Assembly (NCBI GenBank): GCA_015493185.1
Contig: WGDQ01000764.1
Coordinates: 1-14,814, forward strand
Origin: Planctomycetaceae bacterium
GTDB taxonomy: Bacteria; Planctomycetota; Planctomycetia; Pirellulales; JAEUIK01
Length of the DNA: 14,814 nucleotides
Direction: 5' to 3'
The translations under genes were made by a program, and so were the position numbers. Within the stretch, counting starts at the first letter, position 1, and every line of letters begins with the position of its first letter. Under the pieces are notes generated by a model. It was not told the DNA's origin, ran no database searches, and was given only the letters and a program-made list of their open reading frames with translations. Positions 1-7,375 of this stretch are shown piece by piece.

Positions 1-1
1 G

Positions 2-127
2 CAACTCGTGCCTCTGATCGACGCTAATGACGTTTACCGCGCCGAGAGCCACGCACTGGGACTCGACACCTTGAGCGAAGCGCCGTGCCAACCGCCAAGC
101 GGCGAACCTGCGGCGGCTGCCGAGTGA
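2..127 (+). CDS. C-terminal end of an unidentified protein (5' truncated)
   Basis: An open frame enters from the left edge and stops at TGA 125-127, giving 41 codons. The visible tail begins QLVPLIDANDVYRAESHALG and ends in an Ala/Glu/Pro-rich, probably disordered segment. Only the frame starting at base 2 stays open: the frame from base 1 hits TAA at 25-27. The peptide looks like ordinary protein rather than an antisense shadow, but it is too short to assign to a family. The gene lies 141 bases upstream of the acyl-CoA ligase on the same strand, so the two could be co-transcribed; nothing in the sequence proves it. Confidence 0.4.
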   Translation, partial: QLVPLIDANDVYRAESHALGLDTLSEAPCQPPSGEPAAAAE

Positions 128-259
128 CACGAGCCGCTGGTCTCAACGCGACAATGCGACGGGATCCGGCGCTCGCAAGCTTGTCTACAGTTTTCGACGG
201 ACTGGCTGTCTCGCTTCGCCGATTTTTCAAGTAGTCGAAAGGTGAGAAAAGGAAAACCT

Positions 260-264
260 GGAAG
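260..264 (+). promoter_or_regulatory. Ribosome binding site for the acyl-CoA ligase
   Basis: GGAAG lies four bases before ATG 269, and a second purine run, AGGA, lies at 250-253. The frame also opens at GTG 242, but that start has no such element and adds only nine basic residues, so ATG 269 is preferred. Confidence 0.4.
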
Positions 265-268
265 CCCG

Positions 269-1996
269 ATGACCGAATTGACCTATCGCCATGGTGTACC
301 GCAATACACGCTTGAGCATTACGAAAACGATTACGCCGACCGACACCTGCTGCACGGTGTGATCGAAAAATGGTCGCGTGAGAAGCCCGACCACGTAGCC
401 CTGATCGAGGTAGACACTGGCAAGCAGTTCACGTATCGGCAGTTCGACGAACAGGCCACCGCACTGGCCCTCAAGCTGATCGAATTGGGCTACCAAAAAG
501 GCGACTTCCTGGCCACGAGCCTGCCGCTGTTAGCCGAGCATGTGTTTCTCGAGTATGCGTGTTTCAAAATTGGTGTGATCCATGCCCCGCTCGATTTACG
601 GCTCAAGGCGCCGGAAGTGATTCGCTCACTCGGCCTGATCCAGGCCAAAGGCTTCGTATTCCTGGGCAAAACGGCAGTGGCCGACTTTTCAGCCCTTGGT
701 GAAGCGGTTCGCGAAAACTGTCCATTCGTGGAACACTTGATTCAATTCGCTCCACCCGGCGAAACCATCGCTGGCGCGATTTCGGCTCCGACGCTCATCC
801 AACAGGCGGCTGAGCTATTGAAGCAGGGTCTTGATCGATGCCCTCAATGGGCGGCATATCAACAGGCCACGGCATCGGTGCAAGAAACCGACGGCGCTCA
901 GGTGATTTACACGACAGGTTCAACGGGTTGGCCCAAGCCGGCGTTGCTGTCGCATCGTAACATTACCTGCCAGAACATGTGCCTGGCCGGTGGCTTCGAT
1001 ATGACCAACAACCCGCGCATGCTGGTCAACCTGCCACCCTCGCACGTGGGCTGCCAGGCCGAGCAGTTGATGACCACGCTTTTCTCCGGTGGCACGGCCG
1101 TAATTCTTCATCTGTTCGATGCGGAGAAAAGCCTTCAGGCGATTCAAGACTATCGGGTCGACTGCTTTGGTCAGATTCCAGCCATGTTCAACCTGGAATG
1201 GCGATTGCCCAACTACGATGAGTTCGACCTTTCGTCACTACGATTCGCCCTTTTCGGGGGTCAGCAAGTCACGCAATCGTTCGTCGAACAGTTATCGAAA
1301 ATGGCTCCCAAAATCGGCGGCGGGCTCGGGCTGACGGAAATGGCCGGCTTTGTCACGTATACGCCACTCGATGGGTCCATTGATGAATTGGTCAACGGCG
1401 TGGGCTACGATATGCCGGTCACACCGCTTTCGATCCGTCGACCGATGAATCCCGACGGCACGGCCGGCGAAGAGTTGCCCGATGGAGAAGTTGGCGAAAT
1501 TTGCTTCAGCGGCCCACAGGTATTCATTGGCTATGTGAATAACGAGGAAGCGTATCGCCAAACCGTTTCGAAAGACGGCATTTGTTACACTGGCGATTTA
1601 GGAAAGAAAACGGATCGCGGACTCGTATTCAGCGGCCGATCGAAGCTCGTAATCAAACCCAAAGGCTATCAGGTACACCCCGCTCAGATCGAGCAGCACT
1701 TCGACCAACTGCGCGACCACGTAGCCGCTTGTGCTGCTGTCGGTGCGCCACACGAAGTGTTCAGCGAAGGTGTCGTGCTATTCATCGAACCGAAGCCAGG
1801 GGTTCGGCTCGATCGCGAGTTGCTTGAGAATCACGCTCGCGGTATCGCCGCCTACATGCGCCCGTTGCACTACGTGGTGCTCGAGCCCGGCGGTCTGCCG
1901 CTGAACCGGGTGTCGAAAACCGATTACGTGACACTTAAGCAGCGAGCCCTGGAAGAAATCGAACGGCTCCGCGCTTCGGGCGGTTGGGACCGTTGA
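269..1996 (+). CDS. AMP-forming acyl-CoA synthetase/ligase (ANL superfamily)
   Basis: Activates a carboxylic acid with ATP to an acyl-adenylate and transfers it to CoA, probably in the cytoplasm. The product has 575 residues from ATG 269, normal for the family. Visible motifs in order: the phosphate-binding loop YTTGSTGWPK at 214-223; the GLTE adenylation motif near 351-359; YTGD at 440-443; the hinge/linker motif GRSKLVIKPKG near 456-466; and the catalytic C-terminal lysine K550 in NRVSKTDY. All core motifs are intact, so the enzyme should be active. Two details differ from the commonest form: the P-loop is followed by Pro-Ala instead of Gly-Val, and the residue usually Tyr before G-x-T-E is Leu. 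No signal peptide or membrane segment is seen. The acid substrate cannot be told from sequence: fatty, aryl and alicyclic acids are all possible. An adenylating enzyme acting on a carrier protein rather than CoA is a less likely alternative. It is followed on the same strand, after 392 bases, by a Tat-exported protein of unknown function. Confidence 0.88.
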   Translation: MTELTYRHGVPQYTLEHYENDYADRHLLHGVIEKWSREKPDHVALIEVDTGKQFTYRQFDEQATALALKLIELGYQKGDFLATSLPLLAEHVFLEYACFKIGVIHAPLDLRLKAPEVIRSLGLIQAKGFVFLGKTAVADFSALGEAVRENCPFVEHLIQFAPPGETIAGAISAPTLIQQAAELLKQGLDRCPQWAAYQQATASVQETDGAQVIYTTGSTGWPKPALLSHRNITCQNMCLAGGFDMTNNPRMLVNLPPSHVGCQAEQLMTTLFSGGTAVILHLFDAEKSLQAIQDYRVDCFGQIPAMFNLEWRLPNYDEFDLSSLRFALFGGQQVTQSFVEQLSKMAPKIGGGLGLTEMAGFVTYTPLDGSIDELVNGVGYDMPVTPLSIRRPMNPDGTAGEELPDGEVGEICFSGPQVFIGYVNNEEAYRQTVSKDGICYTGDLGKKTDRGLVFSGRSKLVIKPKGYQVHPAQIEQHFDQLRDHVAACAAVGAPHEVFSEGVVLFIEPKPGVRLDRELLENHARGIAAYMRPLHYVVLEPGGLPLNRVSKTDYVTLKQRALEEIERLRASGGWDR

Positions 1997-2153
1997 AGCG
2001 CCAAACCGTCACGAGCCATTATGTTGTATCTCCGGCCGGCTTGCTCAAAGCTGCAATCGGACACCGAGGCGCAATCTCCCAAACCGGGCGTCTATTGGTC
2101 TGGTCGCTGACAACCGCCATCAGCATGCTGTAGCGGATCGCTGCGCACGCCAA

Positions 2154-2183
2154 TTGGCAACGCGTTCACTTGTAGGCTACGAT
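2154..2183 (+). promoter_or_regulatory. Candidate sigma-70-type promoter for the Tat-exported protein
   Basis: TTGGCA at 2154-2159 is followed after 18 bases by TACGAT at 2178-2183. This matches five of six consensus -35 bases and four of six -10 bases. It would give a leader of about 200 bases before ATG 2389. A match of this quality can occur by chance, and planctomycete promoters are poorly characterised. Confidence 0.22.
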
Positions 2184-2375
2184 CAACAACCGTGGTCACA
2201 CCGTGGGTGCCCTGCTGATGCCTCGTGTCTGTGGATCAAGGCCGCAGACGACCGACCGCATCCAGAACGTTTGCTCTGCGAAGCGGAGCCTGTTCGGTAC
2301 TGCCCACGTCCTGCCCCTTTGCCTCGCTGCATCCTTCCCAGCACACGCACATGCCACGAATGATCGATTTCTCGC

Positions 2376-2380
2376 AAGGA
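2376..2380 (+). promoter_or_regulatory. Ribosome binding site fixing the start of the Tat-exported protein
   Basis: AAGGA lies eight bases before ATG 2389, which is good Shine-Dalgarno spacing. It supports this start over the upstream GTG at 2203 in the same frame. Confidence 0.55.
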
Positions 2381-2388
2381 CACATGCC

Positions 2389-3906
2389 ATGTCCATCAGC
2401 TATCGTTCCGATCGGACGGTTTCCGTGACCGACTGCCGCGTTGCTTCGGCGCAAAACAACGGTGCGAGCAATGCCGGTGGTGGTGGCTCCGGCGTTTTCG
2501 CTACCCAGACCTCAGCATCGCGCACGACGAAGGCAACTCTTCGTGCAGCAAATGCGGTTCGCGCTTCACGCCGCGGTTTTCTGCGGCAGTCGTTGGCCAC
2601 GGCAGTAGCACTGCCATTTTCATCGCTAGTGATCGGGCGCGCGTCGGCCAGAGCAGAAAACGATCGGCCACTCAAGGTGGCGGCTATTCTTACTGAATTC
2701 ACATATCGCAGCCATGCCCACGTGATTCTGGAAAACTTTCTGGTTCCGTACCTGTTCAATGGGCAACGAACGGAACCAGGTATGCAGGTCGTCAGCTTTT
2801 ACGTCGATCAGTTTCCCAAAGGTCGCGACATGGCCCGCGATGTGTCGCGACAGTTCGGCATTCCCATTTTCCCCACCATCGGCGAGGCTCTCACCTTGGG
2901 TGGCGACCGGCTGGCGGTCGATGCCGTGCTCTCGATCGGAGAGCATGGCCAATACCCATACAACGAAAAGGGCCAGCACATGTACCCACGGAAACGGTTC
3001 TTCGACGAGATTGTCGCCGTGTTCCGTGATAGCAACCGCACTGCGCCGGTCTACAATGACAAGCATCTTTCCTATCGGTGGGATTGGGCTCGCCAGATGT
3101 ACGACACGGCCAAAGCCATGGGCTTCGGCCTAATGGCGGGTAGCTCAGTGCCTTTGGCCCAACGTCGTCCGCCGATGGAAATCGCCCGGGGCACGCCGCT
3201 GAAGACCGCCGTTTCGATCCACGGCGGCGGTGTGGAATCGTATGATTTTCACGGCATGGAAGTGCTTCAGTCGGTGGTCGAATTTCGTCGCGGAGCAGAA
3301 ACCGGCATCCGGCGCGTGCAGTTTCTCGACACCGAAGCTTTATGGCAAGCGGCCGACGAAGGTCGATGGTCTGTGCCCCTGGCCGAGGCCGCCATGGCGG
3401 CGGAACTGGGCAACGCCCAGAAACTGCCTCCGCTAAAGGAGCTGATCGACGACCCGCGCGTAAACCCGGCGCCGCCCCACGGCATACTGCTTACTTATCG
3501 CGACGGGTTCGAGGCCATCGTGCTCAAGATTGGCAACAGCGGCATTCGTTGGAATTTTGCGGCAAGTGTGGCCGGAGAAACGAAACCACGGGCCACGCAT
3601 TTCTACGTCGGTCCTTGGCAAAACCGCAATTTGTTCCGTGCTTTGTCACATGCCATCCAACACTTCTTCCGCACAGGAAAAAGCCCTTACCCCGTCGAAC
3701 GCACGCTGCTCGTAACCGGCGCCCTGGCGGCTGCCATGGATAGCCGGTTCGAAGGCGGCAAGCCCGTCGATACGCCGCATTTGGATATTGCATACGAACC
3801 GCTCGACTTTCGCGCCATGCGCGAAATGGGTGCAACGTGGCGCATCATCACAGACCAAACGCCACAACCCAAAGGCATCGAGCCCGTAGGAGTCGATGAC
3901 GGCTGA
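2389..3906 (+). CDS. Tat-exported conserved protein of unknown function
   Basis: The product has 505 residues and carries a twin-arginine signal: SRRGFLRQSL with the arginine pair at residues 61-62, then a hydrophobic run and a likely cleavage after ASARA near residue 90. The mature part begins LKVAAILTEFTYRSHAHVI, which resembles the first strand and helix of a Rossmann-like fold. Three polar blocks look like a conserved active site: GEHGQYPYNEKGQHMYPR near 184-201, NDKHLSYRWDWA near 223-234 and GGGVESYDFHGMEVLQ near 279-294. I recall similar sequences from planctomycetes and acidobacteria annotated only as hypothetical, so I assign no function. Tat export suggests a protein that folds, or takes up a cofactor or metal, before crossing the membrane. 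The 60-residue stretch before the arginine pair is longer than usual and rich in Ala, Ser, Gly and Thr, so the true start could lie further in, although AAGGA supports ATG 2389. It is convergent with the ligase-family gene that ends at 4070. Confidence 0.8.
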   Translation: MSISYRSDRTVSVTDCRVASAQNNGASNAGGGGSGVFATQTSASRTTKATLRAANAVRASRRGFLRQSLATAVALPFSSLVIGRASARAENDRPLKVAAILTEFTYRSHAHVILENFLVPYLFNGQRTEPGMQVVSFYVDQFPKGRDMARDVSRQFGIPIFPTIGEALTLGGDRLAVDAVLSIGEHGQYPYNEKGQHMYPRKRFFDEIVAVFRDSNRTAPVYNDKHLSYRWDWARQMYDTAKAMGFGLMAGSSVPLAQRRPPMEIARGTPLKTAVSIHGGGVESYDFHGMEVLQSVVEFRRGAETGIRRVQFLDTEALWQAADEGRWSVPLAEAAMAAELGNAQKLPPLKELIDDPRVNPAPPHGILLTYRDGFEAIVLKIGNSGIRWNFAASVAGETKPRATHFYVGPWQNRNLFRALSHAIQHFFRTGKSPYPVERTLLVTGALAAAMDSRFEGGKPVDTPHLDIAYEPLDFRAMREMGATWRIITDQTPQPKGIEPVGVDDG

Positions 3907-4044
3907 TGCGTGCCCGCGTGTGTGTGGCAACAGCGGCGGGTATCCAGCAGGCAATGGATAGCGAGACACAAGATGCCGCGGCCGTCCCGGGCCAGGAATC
4001 CTGCGGCAATGCTCTATAGTTTGCCCTAAGCACGCCGCAGCGGC

Positions 4045-4059
4045 GCGCGTTTCACGCGC
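4045..4059 (-). terminator. Possible terminator hairpin at the convergent junction
   Basis: GCGCG at 4045-4049 and CGCGC at 4055-4059 form a perfect five-pair stem with a five-base loop. It begins 11 bases beyond the stop codon of the minus-strand ligase gene. A further GC-rich inverted repeat, CGCCGC-A-GCGGCG, abuts it at 4033-4045. There is no run of T on either side, so a classical intrinsic terminator is not proven. The position between two converging genes is the main support. Confidence 0.3.
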
Positions 4060-4069
4060 AACTGCTACG

Positions 4070-5437
4070 CTACAATCGTTCGAAGTAGCGGGCCCGTTCC
4101 CAGTCGGTCACAGCCGCACGATACTCGGCCGCCTCGAGACGAGCAGTGTGAACATAGAAGTCGATCACCTCGTCACCCATTGCCTCGCGCGCCAGGCGGC
4201 TTTCGGCCAAGAGCTCGGCCGCTTGCTCCAGCGATTCGGGCAAGCGAGGCAACTGCGCATCGGCATAGGCATTTCCTTGATATGGATCGCCGCAGTCGAT
4301 TTTTTCATCGATACCTTGTAATCCGGCGGCAATCGTGGCCGCATAGGCCAGGTATGGGTTGGCGTAGGCACCGGGTGTTCGGTTTTCTACACGCAGCGCG
4401 TTGCCCTGCCCAACAACGCGATAGCCTGTCGTACGATTGTCATGAGCCCAAACCATCGTGGTCGGGGCCCAACTCTCAGATTGGTATCGCTTGTAGCTAT
4501 TGACCGTGGGCGCAAAGAAGTACGTCAACTCACGGCCGTATTTCAACAAACCGCCCAAGAAGTGCCGGAACATCTCGGTTGCCTTCCCCGTTTTTGGATC
4601 GGCAAACAAATTGCGATTGCCTTCCGTATCCCACAAGCTCGTGTGTAGGTGAAAGCTGCTACCGGCTTGCTGTTGATCCCATTTGGCCATAAACGTAATT
4701 GCGCGACCTTGCTGCGCGGCGATCTCTTTCGCGCCGTGCTTGAAAATCACATGGCGATCCGCCATTTCCAATGCCTCGGTGTAGAGCAGATTGAGCTCGT
4801 GCTGCCCTTTTCCCCATTCGCCTTTGCTGCCCTCCACAAGAATGCCGGCATCGTTCATTTCATTGCGCAGCCGGCGAAGCACATCTTCATCGCGTCCCGG
4901 TTGCAGCAGGTGATAGTCGATCAAATAGTCGGAAGCTGCCGTCAAATCGCGGTAACCTTTGGCATGCACCTGCGGATAGCTGTCGTTGAACAGATAGAAC
5001 TCCAGCTCCGAGGCCATCTGGGCCATCATGCCCCGCTCGCGCAGGCGTTCGATTTGCCGCTGGAGCACCGCTCGCGGCGACTCGGCCACAGGGCGATGAT
5101 CTTCGTGCAGCAAGTCGCCCAATACGATCGCCGTCGAGGGCTGCCACGGAACGTGCTTCATCGTCCGCAGCGCCGGCTGAAGGTGAAAGTCGCCGTATCC
5201 TTGCTCCCAGCTTGCCAGGCGAAATCCCGGCATCGGGTTCATCTCCACATCGACCGTGAGCAGATAGTTGCAAGCATGAGTCCCGGCGGCCGCAGTGCTA
5301 CGTGTGAAGAAACTGTGCGTCAGGCGTTTCCCCATCAAACGACCGTAGACATCGGGGAAGGCGACGATCACCGTATCGATCTGGTCTGAATTGAACCACG
5401 CGGGCAACCATTCTTGCGCGTGCGACTGTTCGCTCAT
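4070..5437 (-). CDS. Glutamine-synthetase-family gamma-glutamyl-amine ligase (PuuA/GlnA-like)
   Basis: ATP-dependent ligase expected to join the gamma-carboxyl of glutamate to ammonia or, more likely in this branch, to an amine; cytoplasmic. The product has 455 residues. The frame is open up to 5626, but the extra residues are unlike the family and MSEQSH at 5437 gives the usual length. Metal and substrate residues are present: E144 and E146 in ELEFYLF, E207 and E214 in GEWGKGQHELNL, H263 in SSFHLHTSLW, the arginine in NSYKRY, NRTTGYR, and E and R in VENRTPGAYANPYLAYAA. The region where enterobacterial GlnA carries its adenylylated tyrosine reads instead as the QGNAYAD...LPRLPESL type, and the end VTDWERARYFERL is typical of PuuA-like and other non-assimilatory members. 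The two genes transcribed before it encode an aldehyde and an alcohol dehydrogenase, which favours amine or amino-alcohol catabolism over ammonia assimilation. A plain glutamine synthetase remains possible. The start has only a weak ribosome binding site. Confidence 0.85.
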   Translation of the reverse strand: MSEQSHAQEWLPAWFNSDQIDTVIVAFPDVYGRLMGKRLTHSFFTRSTAAAGTHACNYLLTVDVEMNPMPGFRLASWEQGYGDFHLQPALRTMKHVPWQPSTAIVLGDLLHEDHRPVAESPRAVLQRQIERLRERGMMAQMASELEFYLFNDSYPQVHAKGYRDLTAASDYLIDYHLLQPGRDEDVLRRLRNEMNDAGILVEGSKGEWGKGQHELNLLYTEALEMADRHVIFKHGAKEIAAQQGRAITFMAKWDQQQAGSSFHLHTSLWDTEGNRNLFADPKTGKATEMFRHFLGGLLKYGRELTYFFAPTVNSYKRYQSESWAPTTMVWAHDNRTTGYRVVGQGNALRVENRTPGAYANPYLAYAATIAAGLQGIDEKIDCGDPYQGNAYADAQLPRLPESLEQAAELLAESRLAREAMGDEVIDFYVHTARLEAAEYRAAVTDWERARYFERL

Positions 5438-5700
5438 CTCGTAGGCTCTCGCTCGGAAAACGTATTGGCCGGAACCGATGAATGTTGCTGACAACGTTGA
5501 GAACGCAGAAGACGCGTCGTCAGAAACAGAAAACAAAAGGATAAAAGAAGCCGGCTGCCGACGGAAGCCGACCAGGAAAATGATCGTCGCCCGAAAAACG
5601 GCCAAGCCACAGCAAGAAAAGGACACAGGCCGACGATTGAGACTATGATTCTACGCCATGCGTTACGAGCAGCATGTTGCAGCAGCGACCTTGCGAGCGT

Positions 5701-7194
5701 TCATGCACCCTCGCGGTCAACGGCGATAAACACGTTTTTCACTTCCGTATACAGTCGCATGGCCTCCATGCCTAAGTCGCGTCCGAAACCGCTCTGTTTG
5801 AAGCCGCCAAACGGCGCTTCCTGGTAAACACTGCTGTTCGTATTCACGCTAAGAACACCTGTTTCGACAGCCCGGGCGACGCGCAATGCTCGTTCCACGT
5901 CGCGCGTCCAGACCGATCCAGACAAGCCATAGGGCGTATCATTGGCCAATTGGATCGCGTGCCGTTCATCACGAAACGGCATCACGCAAGCGATAGGCCC
6001 GAAAATCTCCTCTTGGCACACGCGCGACTGCGAAGGCAAACCATCGACGACAGCAGGTCGCAGAAAATAGCCGGGGCGATCCAACCGCTCGCCGCCGGTG
6101 AGTACACGGCCCCCGTCTTGCCGAGCAACTTCGAGATACGTTTCGACGCGATTTCGCTGCGCCGCCGACACAAGTGGGCCAACCTGTGTCGCCTCTTCTG
6201 CCGGATCACCCACGAGCAATTGCCGCGTGCTCTCGACAAATCTTTCGAGAAACGCCTCGTACACGCTTTGCTCGACCAATACGCGGCTGCGGGCGCAACA
6301 ATCTTGACCTGCATTGGCGAATACGGCCATTGGCGCCGCCGAGGCGGCTGCGTCGATGTCGGCGTCGGCGAAGACGATGTTGGGGCTTTTGCCACCCAGT
6401 TCCAGCGAAACACGTTTGATGTCGTCAGCGGCCAGCTTCAAGATGTGCGCGCCCGTGGAGGTTTCGCCGGTAAAGGCGATTTTGCGAACCAACGGATGCT
6501 GGACCAAATAGTCGCCCACCTCGGAACCCCGACCAGCCACGACCTGAAACACATCGCCGGGTAGTTCAGCTTCTTGAGCAACGAACCCCAAAGCCAAAGC
6601 GGTTAACGGCGTAAGACTCGCCGGCTTCAGCACAACACTGTTGCCTGTGGCCAACGCCGGAGCCACTTTCCAACAGGCCATCAAGAAAGGAAAATTCCAC
6701 GGCACAATGCAGGCAACCACGCCCACGGGCACTCGCAGCGTGTAATCGAATCCCTGAGCAGCCACCGGAATGGTTTCGCCGCCGAATCGGCTGATGCCAC
6801 CGGCGTAGTATTCGAAGCAGCGAGCGCCGGCCAGAATTTCCCAACGGGCATCGCCAATCGGCTTGCCGACGTTTCGCGATTCGATCTGCGCTAGCGTTTC
6901 GGCATGCCTACGGATTGAAGCCGCTACACGATACAACACGTCGGCTCGATCGGTGCGATAGGCCCAGTCGCCTTTGCGAAACGCCTGCTCAGCCACCTGC
7001 AACGCACGATCGACATCGCCCCGACCGGCGGCAGGCACGCGGGCCAGCGTTTGTTCGGTGGCCGGTTCGACCAGTTCCAGATAGCCCCCTTCTGCCTCGG
7101 GATGCCACTGCCCGCCGATCCATAGCGCATCGGGCAGCGGAAGCGTTGCATCTACCGTACGGGTAGTCGTCTCACTCATCGCATGTTCGCTCAT
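5701..7194 (-). CDS. NAD(P)-dependent aldehyde dehydrogenase
   Basis: Oxidises an aldehyde to the carboxylic acid through a cysteine thioester; cytoplasmic. The product has 497 residues from ATG 7194. ATG 7179 (MSETTT) is an equally possible start, since neither has a clear ribosome binding site. The frame runs on to 7488, but those residues do not resemble the family. Catalytic residues are in place: the oxyanion Asn in PWNFPF, the general base E265 in LELGGK and the nucleophile C299 in GQDCCARS, with the usual spacing of 34 between base and nucleophile. FTGETSTG is the cofactor-loop motif, EEIFGPI carries the cofactor-contacting glutamate, and PFGGFKQSGFGRD is the typical C-terminal motif. 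The sequence resembles the betaine-aldehyde / gamma-glutamyl-aminobutyraldehyde dehydrogenase group, but the substrate cannot be read from it. The gene lies between an iron alcohol dehydrogenase and a gamma-glutamyl ligase on the same strand, so an amino-aldehyde or its glutamylated form is a fair guess. Confidence 0.92.
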   Translation of the reverse strand: MSEHAMSETTTRTVDATLPLPDALWIGGQWHPEAEGGYLELVEPATEQTLARVPAAGRGDVDRALQVAEQAFRKGDWAYRTDRADVLYRVAASIRRHAETLAQIESRNVGKPIGDARWEILAGARCFEYYAGGISRFGGETIPVAAQGFDYTLRVPVGVVACIVPWNFPFLMACWKVAPALATGNSVVLKPASLTPLTALALGFVAQEAELPGDVFQVVAGRGSEVGDYLVQHPLVRKIAFTGETSTGAHILKLAADDIKRVSLELGGKSPNIVFADADIDAAASAAPMAVFANAGQDCCARSRVLVEQSVYEAFLERFVESTRQLLVGDPAEEATQVGPLVSAAQRNRVETYLEVARQDGGRVLTGGERLDRPGYFLRPAVVDGLPSQSRVCQEEIFGPIACVMPFRDERHAIQLANDTPYGLSGSVWTRDVERALRVARAVETGVLSVNTNSSVYQEAPFGGFKQSGFGRDLGMEAMRLYTEVKNVFIAVDREGA

Positions 7195-7265
7195 TCGCAA
7201 AAGATAGAAATATAGAAATGCTGTACCGACCGATATCGTTACCGTACACCAGCCCGCGAATCGTT

Positions 7266-7315
7266 CCAATCGGCGAACTCTCGATTGGTCCGACAAAAAA
7301 GGGAACTCTCGATTG
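7266..7315 (-). repeat. Overlapping inverted and direct repeats in the aldehyde dehydrogenase leader
   Basis: CCAATCG at 7266-7272 and CGATTGG at 7282-7288 form a perfect seven-base inverted repeat with a nine-base spacer. The 13-base sequence GAACTCTCGATTG occurs at 7275-7287 and again at 7303-7315, so CAATCG at 7267-7272 can also pair with the second CGATTG at 7310-7315. The element starts about 70 bases upstream of the aldehyde dehydrogenase start and lies beyond the end of the alcohol dehydrogenase gene. It could be an operator with two half-sites or an RNA leader with alternative hairpins. The repeats are certain; the function is inferred. Confidence 0.5.
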
Positions 7316-7375
7316 CCCTGAGGTCCTTCGCACTGCGAGACCACACCACCCCATCGGCCCACGGCCGCGAAGTTT

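Larger units (their letters stand above)
1997..2388 (+). other. Intergenic region, 392 bases, no gene seen
   Basis: The gap lies between the acyl-CoA ligase and the Tat-exported protein. The downstream frame is open from GTG 2203, but the extra 62 residues do not look like family sequence and no ribosome binding site precedes that codon. The gap probably holds the promoter and leader of the downstream gene; a candidate promoter is listed separately. I see no strong terminator hairpin after the ligase gene. Confidence 0.5.

Noticed and set aside
2203..2388. N-terminal extension of the Tat-exported protein from GTG 2203
   Set aside because: It would add 62 residues before an already long Tat leader; AAGGA before ATG 2389 supports the shorter protein.
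4649..5389. 246-codon open frame on the plus strand
   Set aside because: It lies wholly antisense to the glutamine-synthetase-family gene, whose sequence carries all the family motifs; the plus-strand peptide resembles nothing.
5438..5626. N-terminal extension of the glutamine-synthetase-family protein, including a hydrophobic stretch that could pass for a signal peptide
   Set aside because: These ligases are cytoplasmic and about 450 residues long; MSEQSH at 5437 gives the standard length.
5950..6564. 204-codon open frame on the plus strand
   Set aside because: Antisense to the aldehyde dehydrogenase gene, which has intact catalytic motifs.
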